This document shows, piece after piece, positions 1-7,062 of a stretch of DNA of 18,267 nt; position 1 is the first letter of the stretch, and every line of letters begins with the position of its first letter. Under the pieces are notes generated by a model that made no database searches, was not told the origin of the DNA, and saw only the letters and a list, made by a program, of their open reading frames with translations. The position numbers and the translations under genes were made by a program. Origin of the DNA: CAIZIN01 sp964483025 (lineage in GTDB: Bacteria; Patescibacteriota; Minisyncoccia; Phycocordibacterales; CAIZIN01); the NCBI GenBank assembly GCA_964483025.1, contig CAYZZT010000012.1, forward strand, positions 1 to 18,267, read 5' to 3'.

Positions 1-57
1 AACTGCAGGAAATGATACGATGAGTAAATGCTCATTCTTGGATTGGAAAATACTACA

Positions 58-83
58 TATGCAAGAAAAATATGCAAGAAAAA
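58..83. repeat. 13-bp tandem duplication
   Basis: TATGCAAGAAAAA occurs twice head to tail at 58-70 and 71-83. It lies directly beyond the terminator of the TIM-barrel gene. It is probably a slippage or repair duplication; no function is visible. Confidence 0.8.
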
Positions 84-116
84 ACCCTCATCCCACAGCA
101 AGCTGTAAAATGAGGG
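79..116 (-). terminator. intrinsic terminator of the TIM-barrel gene
   Basis: On the minus strand CCCTCAT (116-110) pairs with ATGAGGG (91-85). An inner ACAGC/GCTGT stem adds length, and a run of six T follows. It starts 12 bases after the stop codon of the 129-923 gene, so that gene is transcribed as a single unit. Confidence 0.85.
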
Positions 117-128
117 TGGATTTGTAAA

Positions 129-923
129 CTATTTCAGGTAATCGAATGATCGTGCAATATACTCTGCAGCCATACCCCAATCAATCGGATCGAGATAACT
201 TCCACTCGGGCGAAGTTTCCCCTGAGCATCAATGCTCATATTTGGAAATTCTGTGAGTAGAGGTTCGATGAGATGCATACTCTTTGGACCGAGCCCCCCC
301 CCAGCAAACACAATCTCGAGATTTGGGTATATAGACGTAATCGCTCTAGCAAAGGGTAGTAGCTTTTCAGCATCCATACCCAAACCCTCACCCATACTCA
401 TGTCGAGAAGCACTCTGCCAATAAAAGTGTGATAAGGATAGAGCCTTTCAACAAGCTCATTCGGATCGTGAATCTCTTCAAAAGCCTTTCGCCCTATCTG
501 TAGAATAACTTCGATATGTTCAGCCCTTGAAATGTGGATAGCATTTGCAATGTCCACCGGCTCAGGCCAGCATAAATCAAGTTGCAAGGCGTTCATACTG
601 CCCCCATACCGAATTGCTTCACAAAGATTGCGACAAAGATCTGGATCATAGTCGCTATCTGCATAATGCAAACAATTGTAAGTATCTGAGCAGCTCATGA
701 TTGAAGCGACTTTTTCCTTTACAGGAAAGATCCCATCGAATCTTGTTGGCAGTCCACATGTGATCTTTCGGTTTGTCATAACACCGATGTGGAGCAATCT
801 CTTTGAACCTTTCGGCCTGTGAGCATTGAACACTTTCAGCATTTTCTTAACCTGTTCAATTGAGGTAAAATCTGTGATTCCCGTATAAGGGGTACCCCTC
901 TTAAGTGGTGGCATTTTTAACAT
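129..923 (-). CDS. TrpF-like TIM-barrel protein, substrate unknown
   Basis: A 264-residue soluble protein with no signal peptide or membrane segment. The second half resembles the phosphoribosylanthranilate isomerase (TrpF) superfamily. VLLDMSMGEGLG (about 171-182) matches the LLD...GGTG strand and loop, and IVFAGGGLGPKSM (204-216) matches the glycine-rich phosphate-binding strand. IDAQGKLR near 231 fits the following strand. The N-terminal KICG motif that carries the catalytic cysteine of true TrpF is not seen (HIGVMTN stands there instead), so anthranilate isomerase activity is not supported and no trp genes are nearby. ATG at 923 is the first start; a second ATG lies three codons in. The gene is isolated, with its own promoter and terminator, and has higher G+C than the ribosomal genes. 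The fold is fairly sure; the function is unknown. Confidence 0.8.
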   Translation of the reverse strand: MLKMPPLKRGTPYTGITDFTSIEQVKKMLKVFNAHRPKGSKRLLHIGVMTNRKITCGLPTRFDGIFPVKEKVASIMSCSDTYNCLHYADSDYDPDLCRNLCEAIRYGGSMNALQLDLCWPEPVDIANAIHISRAEHIEVILQIGRKAFEEIHDPNELVERLYPYHTFIGRVLLDMSMGEGLGMDAEKLLPFARAITSIYPNLEIVFAGGGLGPKSMHLIEPLLTEFPNMSIDAQGKLRPSGSYLDPIDWGMAAEYIARSFDYLK

Positions 924-953
924 AATGGTATTTTCTTGTTTGTTCCATAATTC

Positions 954-981
954 ACATTACTGATTTTTGAGGGAATGTCAA
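954..981 (-). promoter_or_regulatory. candidate promoter of the TIM-barrel gene
   Basis: A perfect TTGACA -35 box (981-976) lies 16 bases from TAATGT (959-954), which is a weak -10. The position in front of the gene and the match to the layout of two other single-gene units support it; the -10 assignment is uncertain. Confidence 0.5.
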
Positions 982-984
982 ATC

Positions 985-1074
985 ATGCATCCAAAAAGAG
1001 CTCAACAGAGGCTTTTTGGATGCATCAATTCAACTGTCTGTATTTTTTGTACACAAGAAATACAGCCCGCCACC
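985..1074 (-). repeat. two-hairpin module, copy A
   Basis: Read on the minus strand: GGTGGCGGG, a hairpin CTGTATT...AATACAG (1065-1038) with a TGTGTACA loop, the linker ACAGTTGAATTG, then a 14-bp stem ATGCATCCAAAAAG/CTTTTTGGATGCAT (1025-985). The -35 box of the TIM-barrel gene follows three bases later. The same order of parts occurs at 9438-9526 and 17990-18076, each in front of an isolated gene. The inner A5/T5 of the second hairpin resembles a bidirectional terminator. Confidence 0.75.
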
Positions 1075-1124
1075 TTTTATAACTTACTATTGTTCACAAC
1101 ATAAACAGTTAGCACACAGGTACA

Positions 1125-1302
1125 CTAAAATAATCGCCTCGAACGAGTTAGCGAAGATGCTTAAAATTTTACGAGCTTTTTAGAAAAATCAAGCTGTTTG
1201 AGACGAGCACGTCGAGTTCTTGATTTTTCGTAAGGAAAAGCGACTAAAAATTTATTAGCATCGAAGCGCTTTAGTGAGGGAGATTATTTTAGGGGACGGG
1301 CA
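1125..1302. repeat. large multi-branched palindromic element F
   Basis: The 11-bp arms CTAAAATAATC (1125-1135) and GATTATTTTAG (1282-1292) enclose about 146 bases. Inside, GATGC pairs with GCATC, TTAAAATTTT faces AAAAATTTA, and a perfect GAAAAATCAAG/CTTGATTTTTC hairpin sits in the centre. The GGGACGGGCAC flank on the right resembles, in reverse, the GTGGCAGG flank of the smaller elements at 9532 and 11868. No coding potential was found. Confidence 0.6.
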
Positions 1303-1500
1303 CGAATACAGAATACAGGACTTGGATCTCCGCAAGCGAAGATGACAATGCGGGTGCAGGAAGACAATACGGATGCAAGACTGGTGAGATTGGGTGGGGA
1401 CCCAATCGCAAGGACGGAAGCCGACGGGCTGAGTCGTGATCAGAAGATTTTTCAGCAGAAAAATACTTGTGATTACGGCCTTCGCCGGAATGACAGAGGA
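1303..1500. repeat. degenerate hairpin-repeat cluster between element F and rpsI
   Basis: Contains two diverged copies of the TGGATYCCCGC...GRATGACA repeat (about 1321-1347 and 1471-1495) and a GATTTTTC/GAAAAAT hairpin near 1447-1464. The hairpin sequence is shared with element G at about 9690-9707. The whole gene-free stretch 924-1551 consists of repeats, one promoter and one terminator; no conserved coding frame was seen. Confidence 0.6.
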
Positions 1501-1510
1501 AATGTATACA

Positions 1511-1545
1511 AACAAAAAATCGTACATTGCGTACGATTTTTTGTT
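1511..1545 (-). terminator. terminator of the ribosomal protein/rpoA operon
   Basis: A perfect 15-bp stem, AACAAAAAATCGTAC against its complement, has a 5-base loop and ends in a T-run on both strands, so it could work in either direction. It begins 7 bases after the rpsI stop codon. Confidence 0.9.
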
Positions 1546-1551
1546 GTTTTA

Positions 1552-1962
1552 TTAACGCTTACTCCATTGAGGTGATTTTCTTGCTTTCTTGAGACCGAAT
1601 TTTCGTCGTTCTTTTGCACGGGGGTCTCGCATAAGGAAACCAAAATCTTTAAGTGCTTTTCTTAATTCTGGATCAAATATTAAAAGAGCCCGAGCCACAC
1701 CAAGTCGAATTGCTTCTGCTTGTGAGTGTACTCCACCTCCTAATACCTTAACTGTAATCACAAACTTTGCTGGAACAAGTGATTTTGTTAGTGATTCCAT
1801 TGCTACATGCTGTAGTTCGTCAGTTTTTAGAAATTCAGTATAATCCTTATCATTAATAAGCATTGATGTCTTATCTGCTTCTGTAATTCGCACGCGAGCT
1901 ATTGAAGTTTTTCTTCGTCCGACAGCTTCTAAATATCTTGATGTTGTAGTAGTTTTTGCCAT
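1552..1962 (-). CDS. rpsI: 30S ribosomal protein uS9
   Basis: 136 residues, normal length for bacterial uS9. YLEAVGRRKTSIARVRI at the N-terminus and KERRKFGLKKARKSPQWSKR at the end are family hallmarks. The basic SKR tail reaches the P-site tRNA in the 30S subunit. The internal GGGVHSQAEAIRLGVARAL segment matches the conserved GGG..GQ..A...GIARAL motif, with S in place of the usual G before Q. It starts 4 bases after the rplM stop, giving the usual L13-S9 pair, and is the last gene of the operon before a strong terminator. Confidence 0.97.
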   Translation of the reverse strand: MAKTTTTSRYLEAVGRRKTSIARVRITEADKTSMLINDKDYTEFLKTDELQHVAMESLTKSLVPAKFVITVKVLGGGVHSQAEAIRLGVARALLIFDPELRKALKDFGFLMRDPRAKERRKFGLKKARKSPQWSKR

Positions 1963-1966
1963 AATA

Positions 1967-2314
1967 TTATTCAGTTACTTTAAGATTTTTCATTCGTTCT
2001 TTTCGAAGTCTATTTCCTGGAAGCATTCCGTATACAGCAAGATTGAATAGCTCTGAAAATCCTTTTTTACTTGCAACAAGTGCAGATGAAAGTTGTTTCA
2101 AACCACCTGGATATCCTGAATATCTTTCGTGAAGAGTGTCGCGGAGTTTCTTTTCAGTAAATTTTGCTTTTGATGCGTTGATAATTTCTACTTGTACAGA
2201 AATAACTTTATTACGTGCATACTCTGTTGTTGATTCTTTACCAATAAGAATCTTAGCAGCCTGACTTGCTACGCGTCCGAGTGATTTTCCTGTTGCGTCT
2301 AATGTGTATTTCAT
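1967..2314 (-). CDS. rplM: 50S ribosomal protein uL13, short form
   Basis: Recognised from YTLDATGKSLGRVASQAAKIL (about 3-23), the YSGYPGGLKQ loop (matching HTGHIGGIK in E. coli) and AVYGMLPGNRLRKERMKNLKV. The chosen start at 2314 lies one base after the rplQ stop and aligns with the family N-terminus. An in-frame ATG at 2329 would overlap rplQ and add five residues. At 115 residues it is shorter than the usual 140 or so: the N-terminal extension and the C-terminal tail after LKV are missing. uL13 is an early 50S assembly protein binding 23S rRNA. No Shine-Dalgarno is evident, so translation is probably coupled to rplQ. Confidence 0.95.
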   Translation of the reverse strand: MKYTLDATGKSLGRVASQAAKILIGKESTTEYARNKVISVQVEIINASKAKFTEKKLRDTLHERYSGYPGGLKQLSSALVASKKGFSELFNLAVYGMLPGNRLRKERMKNLKVTE

Positions 2315-2315
2315 A

Positions 2316-2666
2316 TTATATAAATTCAATGTAAGCCATTGGGCTTGCGTCTTTAAGTCGTCGGCCGAGTTTTGTAATTCTTGTATATCCGCCCTTCACA
2401 TCCAAATATTTTGGAGAAAGCACTTCAATAACTTTCTTTGCTACCTTTTCTGATCCCACCTTCTCGATAATATTTCGTCGTGAAGCAAGAGTATTCTTCT
2501 TTCCAGATGTAACCATTTTTTCAACATATGGGCGAAGCTCCTTAGCTTTTGCTTCAGTTGTTTTAATCTTTCCTTTTTCAACAAGCGCAACTGCAAGAGA
2601 TCGCATTAAACCTTTGCGAACCTTTGTTACTCTTCCGAATTTTCTGTTTGCGTTGTGATGTCTCAT
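2316..2666 (-). CDS. rplQ: 50S ribosomal protein bL17
   Basis: 116 residues. MRHHNANRKFGRVTKVRKGLMRSLAVALV is close to the conserved bL17 start (MRHRKxGRKLGR...R.AL..NL), and GGYTRITKLGRRLKDASPMAYIEFI matches the conserved end. bL17 sits near the peptide exit tunnel on 23S rRNA. It lies 28 bases after rpoA and one base before rplM, the standard alpha-operon order. Confidence 0.97.
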   Translation of the reverse strand: MRHHNANRKFGRVTKVRKGLMRSLAVALVEKGKIKTTEAKAKELRPYVEKMVTSGKKNTLASRRNIIEKVGSEKVAKKVIEVLSPKYLDVKGGYTRITKLGRRLKDASPMAYIEFI

Positions 2667-2694
2667 TTTTGTTAATTATACTTTAAACGTAAAA

Positions 2695-3663
2695 TTATTT
2701 CAGTGTAATACCATGTTCCCCTAAAACTTTCTTGATTTCCTGAACACCTTTATTCCCTAATCCTTCAATATCTAAAATGTCTTCTTCTTTCTTTCGCACC
2801 AAACCACCCACTGTTCGGATGTTTGCGTTTGTAAGTGCGTTTGCTGTTCGCTGTGAAAGATTCAATGACTCAATACGTGTTTTCAAAAAATCTTCGTAAG
2901 CTTCATGACGTATAGCTTCCTTTTCTCCCATATCGTCCTTTTTAACTTCATCTTCCGCCTCAACTTCTGGCTCTACAAAACCCACAATTGCTTTCAATTG
3001 TTCAATCATTATACTAATTGATTTTTCAAGCGCTTGTTTTGGCATTACAGTACCATCGGTTTCAATAAAAATCTTTACTCGATTGAAATCTGTTCTATCT
3101 CCCACTCGCATATTTTCAACTTCGTAATTAACTCGGCGAATTGGTGTAAAGTTTGCATCAAGAATAATTGATCCAATATCTACTCGGTCTTTTTGAATAA
3201 GCTCCTTTGATACATAGCCTAATCCTCTTTCTATTGTCATCTCAATATCAAGCTCAGTCCCTTTATCTGTAATATGTGCAATAATCTGTTCAGGATTTAA
3301 AATATTTATTTGACTACCACAAACTATATCAGCTGCTGTAACTTCTTTTATTCCAGAAACTTTAATTGTGGCTACCTGCGGTTCATCTGTAAGCATTTCA
3401 ATACGTACACGCTTCAAGCATAGAAGTATTGTAATAATATCTTCTTTGACACCATTTAATGTTGAAAACTCATGGGGTACGCCCGCAATTTTTACTTTTG
3501 TAATTGCTGCACCAGGAAGAGACGAAAGAATGATGCGACGAAGAGAGTTACCTAAAGTATGTCCATAACCTGGGTAAAGACCGTCGATTTCATAAACACC
3601 AACAAAACCCTCTTCTGAAACAATTTTTGGCTTTGATGGTAATAATACTTTGTGCTCCGACAT
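2695..3663 (-). CDS. rpoA: RNA polymerase alpha subunit
   Basis: 322 residues, full length for a bacterial alpha. The N-terminal domain (about 1-235) carries the dimer motif EIDGLYPGYGHTLGNSLRRIILSSLPG, which assembles beta and beta'. A charged linker rich in E, D and K (about 230-250) follows. The C-terminal domain (about 258-322) keeps RTANALTNANIRTVGGLV and IEGLGNKGVQEIK, including the R and N positions that contact UP elements and activators. It has its own promoter and a leader of about 23 bases after the predicted start site, so it can be transcribed apart from the upstream ribosomal genes. Confidence 0.98.
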   Translation of the reverse strand: MSEHKVLLPSKPKIVSEEGFVGVYEIDGLYPGYGHTLGNSLRRIILSSLPGAAITKVKIAGVPHEFSTLNGVKEDIITILLCLKRVRIEMLTDEPQVATIKVSGIKEVTAADIVCGSQINILNPEQIIAHITDKGTELDIEMTIERGLGYVSKELIQKDRVDIGSIILDANFTPIRRVNYEVENMRVGDRTDFNRVKIFIETDGTVMPKQALEKSISIMIEQLKAIVGFVEPEVEAEDEVKKDDMGEKEAIRHEAYEDFLKTRIESLNLSQRTANALTNANIRTVGGLVRKKEEDILDIEGLGNKGVQEIKKVLGEHGITLK

Positions 3664-3692
3664 GATTTTTGAATTATTTAAATTAGTTTATA

Positions 3693-3721
3693 ATTATAAT
3701 ACATTTTCCACTATTTTGCAA
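3693..3721 (-). promoter_or_regulatory. promoter of rpoA-rplQ-rplM-rpsI
   Basis: TTGCAA (3721-3716), a 17-base spacer and a perfect TATAAT (3698-3693) lie in the 63-base gap between rpsD and rpoA. This is a near-consensus sigma70-type promoter inside the operon. It suggests extra, rpsD-independent expression of alpha and the downstream ribosomal proteins. Confidence 0.8.
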
Positions 3722-3726
3722 TAGTA

Positions 3727-4335
3727 CTATCTGCGATAAAACAAAACTACCGCTTCTAGATTTAAATGACTCTCTCCTGGTAATGCCTTAGGTGAACCTG
3801 CTACAGTTACAGTCTTTTTCGCTTTATCAAGCGTAAGCCATGCTGGCACTGTTACTGTTTTAAGCTTTTCATCTAAAGTACTAAAAACTGGCTTCTTTAA
3901 GCTCGCTTCTTTAATTGAAACAACATCCCCTTTTTTTAGCTGGCATGAGGCAACATCTGTCTTTACTCCATTTACTGCAATGTGGCCATGAGAAACTAAT
4001 TGTCTTGCAAATGCTCTAGCGTGAGCAAACCCACTACGAAGAACAATATTATCCAGTCGTGATTCCAAAACTTCAAAAAGTCTTTCTGCTGGTTTTAATG
4101 TTCTCTCGGCAATAACTGCCTTAACAAGGTTCTTAAATTGTCTCTCGTTTAGTCCATATGTAAAACGCACTCGTTGTTTATCAAGCAAAAGATTTCCGTA
4201 ATCGGTTTTTGCACGCATCCCTTCCGGATTTCCCTTTCTTTTTGTAAGATGTATAGCAAATTTAGGAGTCTGTGTTTTTTCAAAAACATGGGCTCCTAAT
4301 CGTCGTGCTTTTTTGTATTTTGGTCCAATTTTCAT
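3727..4335 (-). CDS. rpsD: 30S ribosomal protein uS4
   Basis: 202 residues, normal length. MKIGPKYKKARRLG at the start, YGLNERQFKNL near 80, and the S4 RNA-binding domain RLDNIVLRSGFAHARAFARQLVSHGHIAVNGVK (about 110-142) are diagnostic. The C-terminus HLNLEAVVLFYRR corresponds to the usual ...NE..IVE.YSR. The N-terminal cysteines of zinc-binding S4 forms are absent, so it is the zinc-free type. uS4 nucleates 30S assembly and in some bacteria represses its own operon. It follows rpsK by 24 bases. Confidence 0.97.
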   Translation of the reverse strand: MKIGPKYKKARRLGAHVFEKTQTPKFAIHLTKRKGNPEGMRAKTDYGNLLLDKQRVRFTYGLNERQFKNLVKAVIAERTLKPAERLFEVLESRLDNIVLRSGFAHARAFARQLVSHGHIAVNGVKTDVASCQLKKGDVVSIKEASLKKPVFSTLDEKLKTVTVPAWLTLDKAKKTVTVAGSPKALPGESHLNLEAVVLFYRR

Positions 4336-4359
4336 ATATGTGTAAAAGTAAAAAAAATA

Positions 4360-4785
4360 TTATACGCGTCGTGGCTTTGGTGGCTTAGGACCATTATGTG
4401 GCACTGGGGTCACATCTTTAATAGATGTAATAGTAAAACCTTTTGTAATAAAACTTCGAATTGAAGACTCGCGACCAGAACCAACACCCCTCACCACAAC
4501 CGCTACTTCCTTAACACCGAAAGCCTGTGCCTTTTCTGCCAAAACTTCACCAATTTTTGCTGCTGCAAATGGGGTGCCCTTTTTAGCGCCCTTAAAACCA
4601 AGTGAGCCAGATGAAGACCACGCATATATATTTCCTTTTGTATCAGAAAGTGAAAGCTTTGTGTTGTTATAAGTAGATTCAACAAACAAAATTGCTGATT
4701 CGAGACGCTTCTTAGAGGTTGCAACTTTTTTTGCAACTTCTTCACCTGATCCGCTTCCAGTTTTTACAATTCTTTTCTTTCCCAT
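4360..4785 (-). CDS. rpsK: 30S ribosomal protein uS11
   Basis: 141 residues. A lysine-rich N-terminal tail (1-28) precedes the uS11 core: ILFVESTYNNTKLSLSDTKGN, SSGSLGFKGAKKGTPFAAA, VVVRGVGSGRESSIRSF, and the ending DVTPVPHNGPKPPKPRRV. The ending is HNGPKPPK where the usual sequence is HNGCRPPK. uS11 forms part of the 30S platform. A strong Shine-Dalgarno AGGAGGG (about 4804-4798) lies 12 bases before the ATG, which is unusual here because most other starts in the window show none. Confidence 0.97.
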   Translation of the reverse strand: MGKKRIVKTGSGSGEEVAKKVATSKKRLESAILFVESTYNNTKLSLSDTKGNIYAWSSSGSLGFKGAKKGTPFAAAKIGEVLAEKAQAFGVKEVAVVVRGVGSGRESSIRSFITKGFTITSIKDVTPVPHNGPKPPKPRRV

Positions 4786-4906
4786 AGTATTATATTACCC
4801 TCCTAAATATTACTTTTAAATTTTATTTTCGACAATGTCTCGTTTTCATGTTTGCCCCCGTTCTAAATTTTAACCATTTGTGATGAGTAAAACTTGGGAG
4901 GGTGAA
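4786..4906 (-). promoter_or_regulatory. rpsM-rpsK leader with candidate promoter and strong RBS
   Basis: This 121-base gap is long for an otherwise tight operon. It holds TTGTCG (4835-4830), a 17-base spacer and TAATAT (4812-4807), a fair promoter candidate, followed by the AGGAGGG ribosome binding site of rpsK. A GGGGGC run near 4855 and a short frame MKTRHCRK (ending near 4824) are also present. A ribosomal-protein binding leader is possible but not shown. Confidence 0.45.
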
Positions 4907-5287
4907 TTATTTCTTCTCAACAGACTTTCGGCCTGATCCCATAGTTTTTCGAACATTACCCCGAACTGTTCGAGAGTTTGTTTTTGTTCTTTGACCATTT
5001 ACTGGAAGCTTTCGAGTATGTCTTACACCTCGGTAACATTTAACATCTTTTAATCTTTTTACATTACCACTAATCTCACGTTTTAAATCACCCTCAACCT
5101 TGTAATTTTCTACAAGTTTTCGAATTGAATTTTCTTCATCTGCATTTAAATCTTTCGATTTCTTTCCACCATCTATCTTTGCCTCTTTCAATATTTTTAA
5201 AGCACGTGAACGTCCAATACCAAAAATCGTTGTTAGACCAATTTCAAGTCGTTTTTCATCTGGAAGTGTGATACCTAGGATTCTCAT
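4907..5287 (-). CDS. rpsM: 30S ribosomal protein uS13
   Basis: 126 residues, normal length. MRILGITLPDEKRLEIGLTTIFGIGRSRALKIL matches the N-terminal helix-two-turn-helix of uS13 (...I.LTYIYGIG...A). The C-terminal CYRGVRHTRKLPVNGQRTKTNSRTVRG is the conserved tail that contacts the A- and P-site tRNAs. uS13 is at the head of the 30S subunit. It starts 5 bases after the rpmJ stop codon. Confidence 0.97.
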   Translation of the reverse strand: MRILGITLPDEKRLEIGLTTIFGIGRSRALKILKEAKIDGGKKSKDLNADEENSIRKLVENYKVEGDLKREISGNVKRLKDVKCYRGVRHTRKLPVNGQRTKTNSRTVRGNVRKTMGSGRKSVEKK

Positions 5288-5292
5288 AATAT

Positions 5293-5409
5293 TTAGCCTT
5301 GTCGTTGTTTAAAGCGAGGATTTTTTTTGTTAATAATATAAAGCCGACCGTTTCGTCTAACGATCTTATCATCCGGTGCCCGTTTTTTAATTGTTGATTT
5401 TACTTTCAT
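5293..5409 (-). CDS. rpmJ: 50S ribosomal protein bL36, cysteine-free
   Basis: A 38-residue gene: MKVKSTIKKRAPDDKIVRRN, then GRLYIINKKNPRFKQRQG. The start (MKV...), the KI.RR.G core and the PRFKQRQG end match bL36 (...DPRHKQRQG). The Cys-Cys-Cys-His zinc ribbon of the standard protein is absent, making this the zinc-independent form. Its ATG shares one base with the infA stop (TAATG), so translation is coupled. The infA-rpmJ-rpsM-rpsK-rpsD order is the standard bacterial one. Confidence 0.93.
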   Translation of the reverse strand: MKVKSTIKKRAPDDKIVRRNGRLYIINKKNPRFKQRQG

Positions 5410-5618
5410 TAGAATCGTTTGTTTATTCTTGCTTTTCCTCCATAAAGATCAAGTTCTAGAGATACTTTATCACCCACAAGGACGCGGATACGATGAAGCC
5501 GCATCTTCCCAGCTAGGTACGAAAGTACCACTTCGCCAGTTTCAAGTTCTACTCGAAAGAACGTATTAGGCAAAGCCTCAATAACTGTTCCCATAACAAT
5601 GATTTTGTTGTTGTCCAT
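5409..5618 (-). CDS. infA: translation initiation factor IF-1
   Basis: 69 residues from the ATG at 5618. MDNNKIIVMGTVIEALPNTF, followed by FRVELETGEVVLSYLAGKMR and HRIRVLVGDKVSLEL, is the IF-1 OB fold (compare GTV.EALPN..FRV.LENG....H.SGKMR.H.IRIL.GD.V..EL). IF-1 occupies the ribosomal A site during initiation. An upstream in-frame TTG at 5627 would add MKL, but ATG fits the family start and leaves a leader of about 16 bases after the predicted transcription start. It is the first gene of the ribosomal operon. Confidence 0.96.
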   Translation of the reverse strand: MDNNKIIVMGTVIEALPNTFFRVELETGEVVLSYLAGKMRLHRIRVLVGDKVSLELDLYGGKARINKRF

Positions 5619-5640
5619 TAATTTCAAAACAGTGGGTACT

Positions 5641-5669
5641 ATAATAGCAAAAGGAGCCCTTTAAGTCAA
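5641..5669 (-). promoter_or_regulatory. main promoter of the infA-rpsI operon
   Basis: TTGACT (5669-5664), a 17-base spacer and TATTAT (5646-5641) with an extended -10 TGC just upstream. Predicted start is near 5634. The -35 box lies inside the loop of the terminator at 5649-5679, so the upstream terminator and this promoter are overlaid. Confidence 0.85.
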
Positions 5670-5679
5670 GGACAGCTCC
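5649..5679 (-). terminator. terminator of the PilM-like/baseplate-J-like pair
   Basis: On the minus strand GGAGC (5679-5675) pairs with GCTCC (5657-5653), with an inner CCTT/AAGG and a following TTTT. It begins 10 bases after the 5690 stop codon. The stem is short and has a bulge, so termination may be partial. Confidence 0.6.
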
Positions 5680-5689
5680 ATATATGCAA

Positions 5690-7060
5690 TCATCTTATCT
5701 CATTAATGATAATTTTACTTAAATCTGTTGGAAATTTAGAGCGCCAAAATGGGTTAATTTTTAGGCTTCCATTTTCTATTCCTCCATATGTAGATATTAC
5801 AGTGGCAAAGAATTCTCTTGAGGTTCCAGCTAAATCTGCCTTTAATTTCTCTTTATCATATCCATATATAAAGTGTGGTTTACCTTTTATTTTTAAAGAA
5901 ATACTATTTGTATTTACAGTCAAACGAGTTGTGGATGGAGAAAGTTCAAAAGAAAGGTCTTTTAGATTATCTACAATAATATCTTCACCTGCATATCCGG
6001 GTATAGATTTTTTCGCTAAATATGTAGATAATTTTTTAATATCTACCAAAATACCCACAAAGTCCGCTTTCTGTTTTAGAGTAAGTGTGTTATTTTCTGT
6101 GACTTCTGTTGAAGAGGCATACTGAATAAGATATACATTCGGCAAAAGAATAAATGAATTTGGAATTTGTTGGTTTACATTATTTATGAGTTGTGTCTCT
6201 AATGAATCATGTATTAATTTTTTAGCTCTCAATAAATCTTCCTCCGCTGCAATTTTTATAGTTCCTGAAGCACCATTCACAAAAGGAGTTTTTGATCTCG
6301 CATAAATAGTTTCATATTTTGCGGTTCCCTTAAAACCAGGGATTGTAAAATCAGTTAATGGGAGATTATAATCTGGCCCGGGGGCGTCTGCAGTAACTGT
6401 AGTCTCTATACTTCCTGCCACTATAGAATTTCCATTCTTTTTTCCTGCTGGCACAGTTATTGTTGCAGAAATTCGAAAAATATTCCCATTTGGAGCTTCT
6501 AGCCTTGTCTGGGAAATAAGTTTTTGGGCCACTGTATTTTTATTATATATAACCACTTTTCCTGAAGCTTTTATTGAAACTTGTTTTTCGCCATTTGTTG
6601 GTACATTTTCTCTCATCTCTTTGCTTAGGCTCACAATTTCAAAAGGTAAAGAACCTGACTCATCTTTTCTAACCATATTTACACTTGTATCAACATCTGA
6701 AGTAATTTCTTTAATTTTTATATCAACCTTTGCATTATGAAAAAATGAAGATATAAGAGCCAGCCCCAAAATACAAGAAATTATAACAACAAACCATAGA
6801 CCTATCTTATTCCAACGTGGTTTACTTACATGTGAAATATATTCTGGATGAAAATCAAAATGTTTTTCCTCTTCTTTAAGCTCAATTAATCTGCTTTCAT
6901 TATGCAAGGTTGAAGAATTCTTTTTAGACTTCTTTTCCACCTTCCTCACTGTCTTTTTTTCATCCGACTCTTCTTTGCCAATATCTGCCATAGAAATATC
7001 TTGAATTGAGCGATGATGTTCCTTTGGTAATATATCTTGTATTGTTTTTTTCTTGTTCAT
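5690..7060 (-). CDS. membrane-anchored baseplate-J-like protein
   Basis: 456 residues: a charged cytoplasmic N-terminus (1-85, Lys/Glu rich), one membrane helix (about 87-107, IGLWFVVIISCILGLALISSF), then a large external domain. The stretch TVTADAPGPDYNL (about 224-236) followed by GFKGTAKYETIYARSKTPFVNGASG resembles the baseplate J/gp47-type domain often annotated in CPR proteins. No phage gene is near, so a phage origin is not implied. It starts 2 bases after the PilM-like gene ends, so the two are co-translated and probably work together at the envelope. The family assignment comes from remembered CPR annotation and is moderate; the exact role is unknown. Confidence 0.7.
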   Translation of the reverse strand: MNKKKTIQDILPKEHHRSIQDISMADIGKEESDEKKTVRKVEKKSKKNSSTLHNESRLIELKEEEKHFDFHPEYISHVSKPRWNKIGLWFVVIISCILGLALISSFFHNAKVDIKIKEITSDVDTSVNMVRKDESGSLPFEIVSLSKEMRENVPTNGEKQVSIKASGKVVIYNKNTVAQKLISQTRLEAPNGNIFRISATITVPAGKKNGNSIVAGSIETTVTADAPGPDYNLPLTDFTIPGFKGTAKYETIYARSKTPFVNGASGTIKIAAEEDLLRAKKLIHDSLETQLINNVNQQIPNSFILLPNVYLIQYASSTEVTENNTLTLKQKADFVGILVDIKKLSTYLAKKSIPGYAGEDIIVDNLKDLSFELSPSTTRLTVNTNSISLKIKGKPHFIYGYDKEKLKADLAGTSREFFATVISTYGGIENGSLKINPFWRSKFPTDLSKIIINEIR

Positions 7061-7062
7061 AA

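Noticed and set aside
129..923. Authentic trpF (phosphoribosylanthranilate isomerase)
   Set aside because: The KICG motif with the catalytic cysteine is missing and no other trp gene is present; only the fold is supported.
985..1074. Integron attC site
   Set aside because: The hairpins lack recognisable R-box core GTT sites and no integrase is visible; a cassette role is kept as a hypothesis only.
1342..1575. Plus-strand frame of 77 codons overlapping the rpsI end
   Set aside because: It consists of repeat sequence and the terminator, and overlaps rpsI antisense.
4503..4745. 80-codon minus-strand frame inside rpsK
   Set aside because: An out-of-frame shadow of a strongly conserved ribosomal protein gene.
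5690..7060. Prophage or phage tail fragment because of the baseplate-J resemblance
   Set aside because: The protein has a cytoplasmic tail and membrane helix, is coupled to a PilM-like gene, and no other phage gene is present.
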